Shown: positions 8,377 through 16,894 of the stretch, one piece after another
Layout: each line of letters begins with the position of its first letter
How positions within the stretch are numbered: the stretch's first letter is position 1
Source of the DNA: an uncultured Geobacteraceae bacterium
Lineage (GTDB): Bacteria; Desulfobacterota; Desulfuromonadia; Geobacterales; Pseudopelobacteraceae
DNA length: 47,613 nt
Reading direction: 5' to 3'
NCBI GenBank assembly: GCA_903875605.1
Contig: CAIQWT010000071.1
Location: forward strand, 1 to 47,613
Position numbers and translations under genes: made by a program
The notes under the pieces: model-generated
The model's database searches: none
What the model was told of the DNA's origin: nothing
The model's input: only the letters and a program-made list of their open reading frames with translations

Positions 8377-10541
8377 GAGTTTTTCCCTGATATTATTCGA
8401 ATCGTTTCAACCGCGAGATTGGCAATTTCACCAGAACCTCCGGCAATATGATCTAGAACAGGCCTGGAAACTGTAAGCGGGTATTTTGGCAGTGAAAGAA
8501 TAATTTCTTTTTTAATTTTTGTCAGTTGCCGTGAATTAAGCAAACTTCTGGAGCTGAGGAGTTTTGCAAGCTCCGGCAATACCTCTGCCCGTCCAATTTC
8601 ACCCAATGTATGAACAATGCTGGTTTTCCTTTCACACTCACTCTGCGAAAAGCCACCCTGCGACAATATGGCAACCAGTCTAACTGCAATAGCTGATGAC
8701 GTACATCGTTCTGCAAGTTGAATAGCTGCTGTAATCTTTTCCTGATTCTGGCCACCCAGATCCTCAAGAAGCTGTTTCTCCGCCAGAGGGTCATGAAGAT
8801 GCACAAGTGTTTTAAGAACCTCATGTCGCAATCGTGGATCTTTGTTTTTTAGTAATGGCCGAATTGCCGGCACAACCGATGGGTCATTCTGTGCGGCAAG
8901 AATAATTAACAGATTACGCAAGAAATACCAGCGTTCGTCATACAGGCGGTTGACTATTGGTACACGAGTCATTGATCCCAGTTCAATCAGGCAATCCATA
9001 AAAAAACGCCGCAGCGACATGTTTTTTTCTTCAGATAAACGATCAAGTATTGCCTCTATAAAGTGGCCGCCGAATTTATGAATTAAAGAACGAATATCAT
9101 CAAAGCGTGGCTTGCCCCAGATTGTGAGACCATCCAGTATTTCTTCCAGAAACTCGCGTCGTCCATATTCATCACGTAGGCGATATTGAATTTCAATCGG
9201 GAATTTTCCGTCTGTAATCTGATCCATCATTATGTGTAACTGGCAATAATCACCAGTCTGAAGGAAAAAACTGAACATATCGCTAAGATTTATTAGCAAC
9301 AGGTCCCTTTCTTCGGGGGTTTCAACCCCTTCATAAATCAGATTCATCAGTATTAATCCGATACTGTTTTCAATTGAACGATTTTCAAGTGTCGCCAGTA
9401 AATCTGGCACCATTTCAATGTTTAAGCTGGGAATCTGGTTTGATGCGATAATGTGATTTAATTTTTTTTGGTAATCATCAGGTACAAACTCTTCAGAAGA
9501 GTGTTCCAGCAAGATTGTTTTCATTTTGTTGGAAAGCTCAATGTCTTTGGAAACTTCTTCATCAATGTTTTGAGGCGTGCTGACGTTTTGACCCAGGCGC
9601 TGCAGTAGTCCGAAGACGACCGGAGACAAGTTAAGACGCTCTTGATTAATTTCCTCCAGAGTTTCAAATATTGAGTTATCGGTGAGGTTTGCGAGGACTT
9701 GTTCTGTTGCAGTTTGTCGGTCCTGACTTTTAGAGCCGAAAGAGCTGTCTATAAATTGCCTGCTCAGTTCCGGGGTAAGATTTTTGATAAAGGTTGCGAG
9801 TTTCATGTGAGAGGAATCGTCATTTGTTTCTGAAGACAAGTCATCGTTCTTAGGTGCAAAAAAAGCGGCGATAGTTTCACGAACGTCTGACTCTGAAATA
9901 TCGCCGCCAGCATATTTTCTATTAAGGAGTTGTGCAAGGATTTCCGGATCAAGGGAGGCATTGTCGTCGGTCCCTTGAGGCATATCGCTAAGTGTAAGCT
10001 CTCGAGCAAAGCGGTCCCACAAGCCTTCTCCTGATATTTTGTTGTGATCAGTGGATAAAGTTTCCTCATCGGCAGCAAGAAACAGGTCATAGCGAATCGG
10101 TCGGATTTTCAAGGATACGATATGAGCTTTGCCCCACACCTGCTCAATGCCGCCATGTTGATGAATCTGCTCCCGCTTGAGACCTAATATAGTGGTGAAA
10201 TTTGTCAGTTCACTGATGGTAAGGCCAGGGTGAAATACTAGCGCACCAATGCCGCGTTCAAAAAGGACACGAGAAAACCCCTTATAAACCACATTAGTTT
10301 TTTCAAGAACAACGCCATTAACCATAAGAGAATCGCTAGTTACGCCCAGCACAAATTCCACTTTGTCATTTAACAGTTTTTCGTAAACTCGAAGTACTTT
10401 GGCCAAAGACGACGCTACTACGGGATGCCCTTTTGGGTATGCGCTACTGTTCCGTCGTGCTATGTTCAGCTCGACAATCAGGGTCGCAAGTGACTTTATA
10501 TCCGCGGTGTCACCTGGTATGTCGTCGGTTTGATTTTTCAC
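8373..10541 (-). CDS. HEAT-repeat protein sharing an N-terminal domain with the adjacent HD-GYP-like protein
   Basis: A 722-residue predicted cytosolic protein with a GTG start and weak ribosome site. Residues 21-120 align by eye with residues 15-110 of the HD-GYP-like neighbour: a GHP or AHP motif, a bulky hydrophobic strand, a DG or NG turn before a variable loop, then an F-x-R/Q-x-L...IGxxxxxxGxTxxE pattern ending in LG. The middle, roughly 130-430, is acidic and low in recognisable motifs. The C-terminal third (about 480-720) is a run of HEAT-like helical repeats with repeated V-P-x-I/L-x-x-L-L and D-P-x-x-R units. HEAT arrays serve as protein scaffolds. No catalytic motif is visible. Function is unknown; coupling suggests it partners or regulates the HD-GYP-like protein. 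Confidence 0.72.
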   Translation of the reverse strand: MKNQTDDIPGDTADIKSLATLIVELNIARRNSSAYPKGHPVVASSLAKVLRVYEKLLNDKVEFVLGVTSDSLMVNGVVLEKTNVVYKGFSRVLFERGIGALVFHPGLTISELTNFTTILGLKREQIHQHGGIEQVWGKAHIVSLKIRPIRYDLFLAADEETLSTDHNKISGEGLWDRFARELTLSDMPQGTDDNASLDPEILAQLLNRKYAGGDISESDVRETIAAFFAPKNDDLSSETNDDSSHMKLATFIKNLTPELSRQFIDSSFGSKSQDRQTATEQVLANLTDNSIFETLEEINQERLNLSPVVFGLLQRLGQNVSTPQNIDEEVSKDIELSNKMKTILLEHSSEEFVPDDYQKKLNHIIASNQIPSLNIEMVPDLLATLENRSIENSIGLILMNLIYEGVETPEERDLLLINLSDMFSFFLQTGDYCQLHIMMDQITDGKFPIEIQYRLRDEYGRREFLEEILDGLTIWGKPRFDDIRSLIHKFGGHFIEAILDRLSEEKNMSLRRFFMDCLIELGSMTRVPIVNRLYDERWYFLRNLLIILAAQNDPSVVPAIRPLLKNKDPRLRHEVLKTLVHLHDPLAEKQLLEDLGGQNQEKITAAIQLAERCTSSAIAVRLVAILSQGGFSQSECERKTSIVHTLGEIGRAEVLPELAKLLSSRSLLNSRQLTKIKKEIILSLPKYPLTVSRPVLDHIAGGSGEIANLAVETIRIISGKNS

Positions 10542-10657
10542 AGCGCCATACTAACATTAAATATAAATATGGCTACAAAAAATAAATCTGCTTAATCACA
10601 CAAAGTACCAGTCGAAATTCGTTGAAACTATTACATATTGCTGTAAACTCTTCGCGC

Positions 10658-10686
10658 TTGACCAATCACACTATTTGCGCTAGCTT
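10658..10686 (+). promoter_or_regulatory. Candidate promoter for rsmD-coaD
   Basis: TTGACC (10658-10663), a 17-base spacer and TAGCTT (10681-10686) lie 34 bases before ATG 10721. The 179 bases between the two divergent genes are otherwise AT-rich without other clear structure. Confidence 0.45.
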
Positions 10687-10720
10687 CCCAAGAAATATGC
10701 GCTTGAGGGTTAAACTTAAT

Positions 10721-11284
10721 ATGCGTGTAATAGCGGGAACGTGTCGTGGCAAAAAGTTGTCTGCGCCATCTGGCGAAACGACACGACCTACCTCTGATCG
10801 GGTCAAAGAAGCTATATTTAATATTCTTACCAACCGTATCGATTTTGCTGAAATCAGGGTACTTGACATCTGTGCCGGCACTGGCAGTCTCGGCATTGAA
10901 GCTGTCAGCCGCGGAGCAGAATCATGCTGCTTCATTGAATCCAGTATCTCAGTTACATCCATCCTGGAAAAAAACTTACTTTCTTCCAGCTGTAAGGATC
11001 GCTCAAATGTATTGAATATGGATGCGGTAAAGGCTCTGCATTTTCTTTCGATTCGCGGGCAAAGTTTTGACCTTGCATTCTTTGATCCGCCATATGGTTC
11101 TGAATTGTATCAGCGTGTATTTGAAAAACTTGGTTCCCCCGGTCTGTTAGTTCCAGATTCCATAATTGTTGCAGAATGCTCTTCACGAAATCCGCTACTG
11201 GAATCGTATGGTCATTTGAAGCGTTTTGACAGGCGGGTATACGGGGAAACAGCACTTGAATTGTTTACAATGGAGAAAAAATGA
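10721..11284 (+). CDS. rsmD: 16S rRNA (guanine-966-N2)-methyltransferase RsmD
   Basis: SAM-dependent enzyme that methylates G966 of 16S rRNA during 30S assembly. The 187-residue product matches the family length. It begins MRVIAGTCRGKKL, the standard RsmD N-terminus, followed by TRPTSDRVKEAIFN, a SAM-binding motif DICAGTGSLGIEA (49-61) and the catalytic FDPPYGS motif (121-127). In-frame upstream codons exist, but ATG 10721 has GAGGG ten bases ahead and fits the family start. The stop overlaps the coaD start by four bases, the common rsmD-coaD pairing. Confidence 0.93.
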   Translation: MRVIAGTCRGKKLSAPSGETTRPTSDRVKEAIFNILTNRIDFAEIRVLDICAGTGSLGIEAVSRGAESCCFIESSISVTSILEKNLLSSSCKDRSNVLNMDAVKALHFLSIRGQSFDLAFFDPPYGSELYQRVFEKLGSPGLLVPDSIIVAECSSRNPLLESYGHLKRFDRRVYGETALELFTMEKK

Positions 11285-11769
11285 AGAAAATAGCTGTTTA
11301 TCCCGGCTCATTTGATCCAATAACCTATGGTCATATAGACATTATCAAGCGAGGGCTGACTATTTTTGATGAAATAATCGTTGCTGTTGCCAAAAACTCT
11401 CAGAAAAACGCGCTATTCACAACAGAGGAACGGGTAGAATTGATTCAGGATGTTGTAAAAGGGGAGGGGAGAGTCACGGTTGACACTTTCAGTGGGCTTC
11501 TGATAGATTATGTATCCTCTCGTGGTGCTCATGTCATTATTCGTGGACTCCGGGCAATATCTGATTTTGAGTATGAATTTCAGATAGCTCAGATGAACAG
11601 CAGTATTGGTAGAGAGATCGAAACGCTTTTCATGATGACTTCGCTTCAGTATGGCTACCTTTCTTCCTCCATCGTTAAAGAGGTCTGTTCGCTTAATGGC
11701 AATATTGACAAATTTGTGCCTCCGGAGATAAAAACGGCATTGCGGCAGAAATACGGCTTGACACCATAA
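11281..11769 (+). CDS. coaD: Phosphopantetheine adenylyltransferase
   Basis: Catalyses the fourth step of coenzyme A synthesis, transferring AMP from ATP to 4'-phosphopantetheine to give dephospho-CoA. The 162-residue protein is of normal length. It shows the nucleotidyltransferase start with AVYPGSFDP and the TYGH version of the T/HxGH motif, the RGLRAISDFEYEFQ substrate-binding segment and the SSSIVKEV C-terminal motif. Translationally coupled to rsmD through an ATGA overlap. Confidence 0.96.
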   Translation: MKKIAVYPGSFDPITYGHIDIIKRGLTIFDEIIVAVAKNSQKNALFTTEERVELIQDVVKGEGRVTVDTFSGLLIDYVSSRGAHVIIRGLRAISDFEYEFQIAQMNSSIGREIETLFMMTSLQYGYLSSSIVKEVCSLNGNIDKFVPPEIKTALRQKYGLTP

Positions 11770-11842
11770 ATACCATTCTAAGTTGCAGTAGTAGCATTCC
11801 CCCTCTTTTTAATTCGTATTCCATGCATCTGGGAGGTGCACA

Positions 11843-12034
11843 ATGATTACTCAGGAAATGATAATTGCCGATATTATTGCTCAACACCCGGAAACCCTTC
11901 CAGTATTTAAACAGTATAATCTTGACTGTTACGAATGTCAGATTGCTGATCTGGAAACGCTTGGTCATGGGGCAGGCGTGCACAAGGTTGCCATTGATCA
12001 GTTACTGACTTCGCTTAATGCCGCTCTTAAATAA
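11843..12034 (+). CDS. Small DUF1858 redox-disulfide domain protein
   Basis: A 63-residue protein with a strong GGGAGGTG ribosome site seven bases before the ATG. It fits DUF1858, the small domain seen alone or attached to hybrid-cluster proteins: an N-terminal helix, HPETLPVFKQYN, then C-x2-C (Cys29, Cys32) and a C-terminal helix. The cysteine pair suggests redox or metal binding; no reaction is known. It follows coaD by 73 bases and converges on recB, so it may be a separate small unit. Confidence 0.82.
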   Translation: MITQEMIIADIIAQHPETLPVFKQYNLDCYECQIADLETLGHGAGVHKVAIDQLLTSLNAALK

Positions 12035-12118
12035 TGTTCTGAATCTTTGTAGAGTATTTCAACACCATGAGTGAGTGGTAGTAGCACTATTACTATCGTG
12101 GTTATGATTTATGACTCT

Positions 12119-15100
12119 TTAATCCAGCATCAACTCACCGGCACGCCGGATAAATTCTACTTGTGGCCGGCCAAAGTAGATTCCGTTGACTGTTGAACCT
12201 GCCGAAATACCCCTCAGATACAGGTAAATCGCCCCTCCAAAATGTTTTTCATAGTTATAATCGGGTAGGCGCAACCGTAATAAGCGGTCCAGGGCCAGTG
12301 TATACAGGTGATATTGCAGAATGTAGGTACTCTGACACATCGACTCCCGCATTGCATCCTGGCAATAGTCTGACATATTCATGCCGAGATGGTTTGACTT
12401 CCAGTCGAGAATATAATATCGACCGTTGTGAGTAAAAACCAGATCGATAAAGCCTTGCAGCATACCGCGACTCTGACGGAAAGAAAGGCGGTTCAACACC
12501 TCATAATAATCTCCGAAAAGATCCTTATCCAGTAAACCTTCAAAAAGACGCTGTATTGTATCCGGGGCAAGTTGCCTGATAGGAAGATAAAACTCCATCT
12601 CGGCCTGCCAGTCGCCCTTTTTTAATTGCGACAGGGTAAAGCCCGGACTGTCAGGTATAATAGGGGAGGAGGTGACTTCTGCCACCATGACGCAGACGGC
12701 AGGCAACCACTGTTCGTGGAAACCATTACCGGAAAGTGAATAGCTGACAATGGCTGATATAGCTTCGCTGGTCATCAGAGGATAATCAAGCCGTTCAAAA
12801 ATTTCATGGAGACAGGTTCCGGCTTGAGCGCCTCTCGGGAAATCATAAATAGTCAGGATACCTGATGACTGCTTTGGTTCCGGTTGCATTGCTGCCATAT
12901 CAACAATAATCTTATCGTGATCATGCGGTTCAAACGTATGCCCGGAGCCTGAAGTCATACCACTGAAACTGGTAACGCGCCAATCTTCACGAGGAGCGCG
13001 TACAAGCGTTCGGCTTACATAAGGTGAAGCAGCACCTTCATCCGGGCAATATCTGGCGGCAAGCGTACCCACAGGCATTAATTCAGCGGCAATACATGGT
13101 TCTCCAGGCCCGTAAAGCTGTTGCACATCATCAAGTAGCGCCTGATCGCTGAGTGCTGAAAAACTTTTGCTGTCCATTGCTGCTTCAGCATATATCAACT
13201 GAAATAGCGGTGAGTTACATGCGCCGTTTATACCTCCCCATACGGCATAACAGCGATACTCTGCGCGGGTCAAAGCAACATATAGCAATCGAGCAGCCTC
13301 ACCCCTCTGTTCTCTCAATGCATGCTGGATGTTTTCATCACTTTCAGCCAGGTCAAGCACAAGATCTCCATGGTCGTTATGAAACAGCGCCCTGTCAATT
13401 TTGCCGGACGGCACATCCCAGGCAAAAGGCACGAAAACCACCGGATACTGCAGGCCCTTGCTTGTATGTATTGTTGAGATAAGAACCGCATTTTCATCAG
13501 TTTCAAGTCGGAGAAGCGCAGCATCGTCCTTGCCAGGTGCGCTTATTTTACGTTCAAGCCAAGTAATCAAGCCACTCAGACTTTTGCTCTGTTCCACCTC
13601 AATCTGATGCAGTAATTCAGTGCAGTGCATGACATTTGTCAGGCACCGTTCACCGCCAAATCTCGACAATAAAAGTTTCCTGACACCGCAGCTCCCAAGC
13701 AGTCGAGATACAAGCGCGACCACTCCTCCAACTCCAGCGGCCGTATGCAGATTCCTAAAATGGATCAACCATGCATCCCACTCGGGATGTTCCCCTGAAC
13801 ATTCCACATATTGAAATATCCGGTCTGCGCTTAATCCCATAATGTTTGTTAGCAATGCTTCGCGAACAAGTGATTCACGATGAGGCTCAGCAGCAGCTCT
13901 AAAAATCCGCAGCAGGTCAAGCGCTTCTGGAGACTCAAATATAGTAGCGCTTCCCTGTTGAACAGACGGTATTCCAAGTGCCAAAAGCGCTTTCTGTACA
14001 CGATCAGCCTGTTTATGGGCTTTAACGAGAACAGCAATGTCGCCGGGTTTCAGTGAACGAATCCTGCCTGCGGTTGTTATGGTTGCGTACCTCGGTTGTA
14101 AGAGGTTGGAAATTTCACTCGCAACTGCACTGACAATATTGCTTGTGGCCTTAGGTTTTAGCTCAGGCCTAGTTTCGTCACCACGAGGATAGACCCATAC
14201 TTTTAATGGTTGATGATCCGGGATGCCATCAAAAAGCAATTGATTTTTTCCGGAACGACCTGAGTCAACTGGCTGAAATGTTATATCCTGGCACATAAAT
14301 GGATCCGAACTGCTTGCAAATAACGTATTAACAGCCTTCACCAGGGCTGAATCGGATCGAAAGTTGGTGCCAAGGGTATGCATGTTATTGGCCTGTACAC
14401 TCTTACCGGCACGTAGATATGCGAAAACATCCGCTCCGCGAAAACTGTAAATTGCCTGTTTAGGATCACCAATCAGGAACAGTGGATAATCTTGTTCAGA
14501 ACCAAGCTGTTTAAAAATATTCCACTGAAGAGGATCCGTGTCCTGAAATTCATCGATCATGGCAGCCTTGTAGCGCTGCCGAAGCTTCTCAACAAGAGCA
14601 GTCCCGGATTCAGCCTCAAGAGCAAGGTATAGATCCAGTAGTAAGTCATCAAAGGCCCGCTGATTCAGCTGTTTTTTCCGTTGACTTAATTCCAGCTCCA
14701 GCCACCGTTTGAAGTCATGCTGGCAAGCGATTATGTTAGCCTTAAACGTTGAGTCGATAGAAAAGAGTGTTTCTGATAACTGCTGACAAACAGTGAAAAA
14801 AGGATGTTCGGGGATGTAGGGTGACGCTTTAGTTGTTTTTGATGCAATTTTATGCGCCGAAAACAAATCAAGTTTGCCATTAGGATGAGCAGCATTTCCA
14901 CCAGACAGCCACACATCAAAGGAGTGTGAAGCTGCTTCAATCTGCAACGGTTTATAGCTCTGCTGATTCAGCCTGGCCTCATCCAGTAGCCCGACAATAA
15001 TCCTTCTCTCATCGTTCCATAGAATACCTGCTTGTTTATAGAGCCTGTCTCGTTCCAGTATCAGCGAAGTCAGCGGAACTCCATTCGCCTGAGGAATAAC

Positions 15101-15694
15101 AAGGAGGTCTGGATTCTGATAATGTCCGATAAACGGTCTGACCATTCTTTCCGGAGTATAATTTCCTGCAACAAGGCGCTCAACAAAATCATCTGACTGT
15201 GTCAGGATTTGTGATCGCCAAAAATCATCACAAACCTGTTTGACAATGGTACTCTGGTCACTGATCATGTCGCTGCCGAAGAGAGAGCCGCTTTCAAACG
15301 TATTTTCCGTAAGCGCCCGTTGGCAGAAACCGTGAATAGTAAATATTGCCGCTTCATCAAATGAATAAAGTGCCCGCGTAAGGAGTTGCTTTGCCCGTTC
15401 ACTGTTCTGTGGACGAGTTGTTAATAAAACCCGCTCCAATTCATCGTCATCCGGGGGGCGCATTTTGGTATACAGATCCAGTGTAGTTACGATTCTACGC
15501 CTTATTCGATCACGCAATTCGGCTGTGGCTGCTTTAGTGTAAGTGACCACAAGAATCTGCGCTGGGCTCAGTTCCTTCTCAAGCAGCAGGAGAATGTATA
15601 GCGAGGCAATTGTCCAGGTCTTGCCGGTGCCGGCACTTGCTTCTATCAGGTTAAGACCGGAGATGGCGATTGTTTCAAGATTGAGGAGGTTCAT
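12119..15694 (-). CDS. recB: RecB-type helicase-nuclease, exodeoxyribonuclease V beta subunit
   Basis: The 1191-residue protein is of RecB length. Helicase superfamily 1 motifs are clear: Walker A EASAGTGKT (18-26), motif Ia VVTYTKAATAELRDR, motif II DEFQDTD, motif III GDPKQAIYSFRGADVF, a motif IV region, VLISTIHTSKGLQYPVVF (motif V) and LLYVALTRAEYRCY (motif VI). The C-terminal nuclease domain carries the catalytic ILDWKSNHLG. In RecBCD this subunit provides 3'-5' helicase and nuclease activity for double-strand break processing. The flanks contain neither recC nor recD: a DUF1858 gene lies downstream and a Tim44-like gene upstream. The N-terminal NLIEASAGTGKT signature and single nuclease domain favour RecB over AddA, though AddA-like use cannot be fully excluded. 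Confidence 0.9.
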   Translation of the reverse strand: MNLLNLETIAISGLNLIEASAGTGKTWTIASLYILLLLEKELSPAQILVVTYTKAATAELRDRIRRRIVTTLDLYTKMRPPDDDELERVLLTTRPQNSERAKQLLTRALYSFDEAAIFTIHGFCQRALTENTFESGSLFGSDMISDQSTIVKQVCDDFWRSQILTQSDDFVERLVAGNYTPERMVRPFIGHYQNPDLLVIPQANGVPLTSLILERDRLYKQAGILWNDERRIIVGLLDEARLNQQSYKPLQIEAASHSFDVWLSGGNAAHPNGKLDLFSAHKIASKTTKASPYIPEHPFFTVCQQLSETLFSIDSTFKANIIACQHDFKRWLELELSQRKKQLNQRAFDDLLLDLYLALEAESGTALVEKLRQRYKAAMIDEFQDTDPLQWNIFKQLGSEQDYPLFLIGDPKQAIYSFRGADVFAYLRAGKSVQANNMHTLGTNFRSDSALVKAVNTLFASSSDPFMCQDITFQPVDSGRSGKNQLLFDGIPDHQPLKVWVYPRGDETRPELKPKATSNIVSAVASEISNLLQPRYATITTAGRIRSLKPGDIAVLVKAHKQADRVQKALLALGIPSVQQGSATIFESPEALDLLRIFRAAAEPHRESLVREALLTNIMGLSADRIFQYVECSGEHPEWDAWLIHFRNLHTAAGVGGVVALVSRLLGSCGVRKLLLSRFGGERCLTNVMHCTELLHQIEVEQSKSLSGLITWLERKISAPGKDDAALLRLETDENAVLISTIHTSKGLQYPVVFVPFAWDVPSGKIDRALFHNDHGDLVLDLAESDENIQHALREQRGEAARLLYVALTRAEYRCYAVWGGINGACNSPLFQLIYAEAAMDSKSFSALSDQALLDDVQQLYGPGEPCIAAELMPVGTLAARYCPDEGAASPYVSRTLVRAPREDWRVTSFSGMTSGSGHTFEPHDHDKIIVDMAAMQPEPKQSSGILTIYDFPRGAQAGTCLHEIFERLDYPLMTSEAISAIVSYSLSGNGFHEQWLPAVCVMVAEVTSSPIIPDSPGFTLSQLKKGDWQAEMEFYLPIRQLAPDTIQRLFEGLLDKDLFGDYYEVLNRLSFRQSRGMLQGFIDLVFTHNGRYYILDWKSNHLGMNMSDYCQDAMRESMCQSTYILQYHLYTLALDRLLRLRLPDYNYEKHFGGAIYLYLRGISAGSTVNGIYFGRPQVEFIRRAGELMLD

Positions 15695-15718
15695 GATGTT
15701 TTAATGTCGAAAGGGGAA

Positions 15719-15766
15719 GGAAAGAAAATCCTCCCCCCCTTCCTGTATCAGAAGGGGGGAAGGATT
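15719..15766 (-). terminator. Rho-independent terminator of the Tim44-like gene
   Basis: A 16-base inverted repeat (15727-15742 with 15751-15766, one mismatch, 8-base loop) is followed on the minus strand by TTTTCTTTCC. It lies three bases after the Tim44-like gene's stop and ahead of recB, so recB likely has its own promoter or depends on read-through. Confidence 0.8.
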
Positions 15767-15769
15767 AGG

Positions 15770-16729
15770 TTATTTTTGATCAATAGCAGACAGTTTCCAT
15801 GGATTATTGCCGACCGGACGGGTAAATGTCCAAAACTCTTCAAATTTGATCGGATCACTTTTACTGCCAGACAATACAGAACCGGACTCGTCAGTTGTAT
15901 AGTCAAGAAGGTTGGCGTAAATAAGTGTATTTATATAATCCTGCCCGGATTCCTGCCATGCCTCTACAATCTCAACTTTGCGAACAGCAATATTTTCTAA
16001 CCTGTTAATTTGTTTATCTCTGATTAATTTATCAATGTCGGCCTGAAACACCCTCCGCATCTCGTCTGTCAGAAGGATGCTAACCGGGGATAGATCACGA
16101 TTCATCCATGCTCCCTGAATTTTAAAGAAATTATCCATAACCAGATCGTTATAACGATTCTCATCAAAGTAAGAGTCAAATTGGCGGATGTGGCCCAGAC
16201 CGGTGTCCACATCCTCCATTTCAGGTGCCGTCTGCTGATATCCCTGGGAAATCGGAGTTACATTGCCGCCACGATATATCTCGGGCTCGAAAGTGTTGTC
16301 GGATGTTTGTTCTCTTCTTTTCTTGATGTAGCGATAAATAAGATAGCCAATACCGGCAAGCAGAATAATTTCAAACAAACCGATACCACCTCCTCCTCCA
16401 CCGCCCATACCTCCGCCCATGCCACTAAAGCCAAGACTTCTGAACAACATTCCCCCGAGCATACCGCCGACAATTCCGCCGGCCATGCTTCTCATGAACC
16501 CACCGGCAGCGGGTTGTTGAAAAGCTGGGGACGGTGCTGCCTGCTGCGGTCGAGAAGGTGCCGGTTGAGGACTGGGACTTGCCGGACGGGAGTAACTGCG
16601 TGAACCGCGACTTCCCATCGAACGGCTGCCACCACCTGCTCTGGCATGAGCCTCAAATTCCATAACAGTGGCAGAAAGAAACAAAGTGGCAGCCAGCAAT
16701 GTGAAAACCTTAAGAGCGTGTTTCTTCAT
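15770..16729 (-). CDS. Tim44-like domain membrane protein
   Basis: A 319-residue envelope protein. ATG 16729 is preceded by AGGAG nine bases away and opens a signal peptide or membrane anchor (residues 1-30, KK start, hydrophobic core, AHA-x-A). Next come a Ser/Arg/Pro/Gln-rich low-complexity stretch (31-75), a Gly/Met-rich segment containing an oligoglycine run (80-116) and a transmembrane helix (117-134) followed by a basic KKRRE stop-transfer. The C-terminal 190-319 region resembles the Tim44-like/TIMM21-like domain: FDENRYNDLVMDNFFKIQGAWMNRD, then a helix and strands ending with PWKLSAID. Mitochondrial Tim44 recruits the import motor; bacterial members are of unknown function. The C-terminal domain side is probably cytoplasmic by the positive-inside rule. 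Confidence 0.78.
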   Translation of the reverse strand: MKKHALKVFTLLAATLFLSATVMEFEAHARAGGGSRSMGSRGSRSYSRPASPSPQPAPSRPQQAAPSPAFQQPAAGGFMRSMAGGIVGGMLGGMLFRSLGFSGMGGGMGGGGGGGIGLFEIILLAGIGYLIYRYIKKRREQTSDNTFEPEIYRGGNVTPISQGYQQTAPEMEDVDTGLGHIRQFDSYFDENRYNDLVMDNFFKIQGAWMNRDLSPVSILLTDEMRRVFQADIDKLIRDKQINRLENIAVRKVEIVEAWQESGQDYINTLIYANLLDYTTDESGSVLSGSKSDPIKFEEFWTFTRPVGNNPWKLSAIDQK

Positions 16730-16831
16730 TGAGTGTGACTCCTGTGTCATTAGTACTTGTATCCATGAATTGAAAACCATACTTTCTAAGATAGTGTCAG
16801 AGTACACGAAAATCAAGGTAACCTGAATAAA

Positions 16832-16870
16832 AAAAGCAGCAACTCGCCAGACCTGCAAGTCGCTGCTTTT
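16832..16870 (-). terminator. Rho-independent terminator after the FAD oxidoreductase gene
   Basis: Arms 16832-16844 and 16858-16870 pair over 13 bases with one mismatch, and the minus strand continues into a run of T. The plus strand also ends in TTTT, so it could work in both directions. It separates the oxidoreductase gene from the Tim44-like gene on the same strand. Confidence 0.85.
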
Positions 16871-16894
16871 CTAATTCAAATTTACAACTGCATA

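Noticed and set aside
12035-12118. Imperfect inverted repeat between the DUF1858 gene and recB
   Set aside because: Arms are about five bases without a T run, too weak to call a terminator.
16181-16603. 140-codon open frame on the plus strand
   Set aside because: Antisense to the Tim44-like gene; its Ser/Thr/His-rich stretch is the complement of the Gly/Met/Pro-rich linker.
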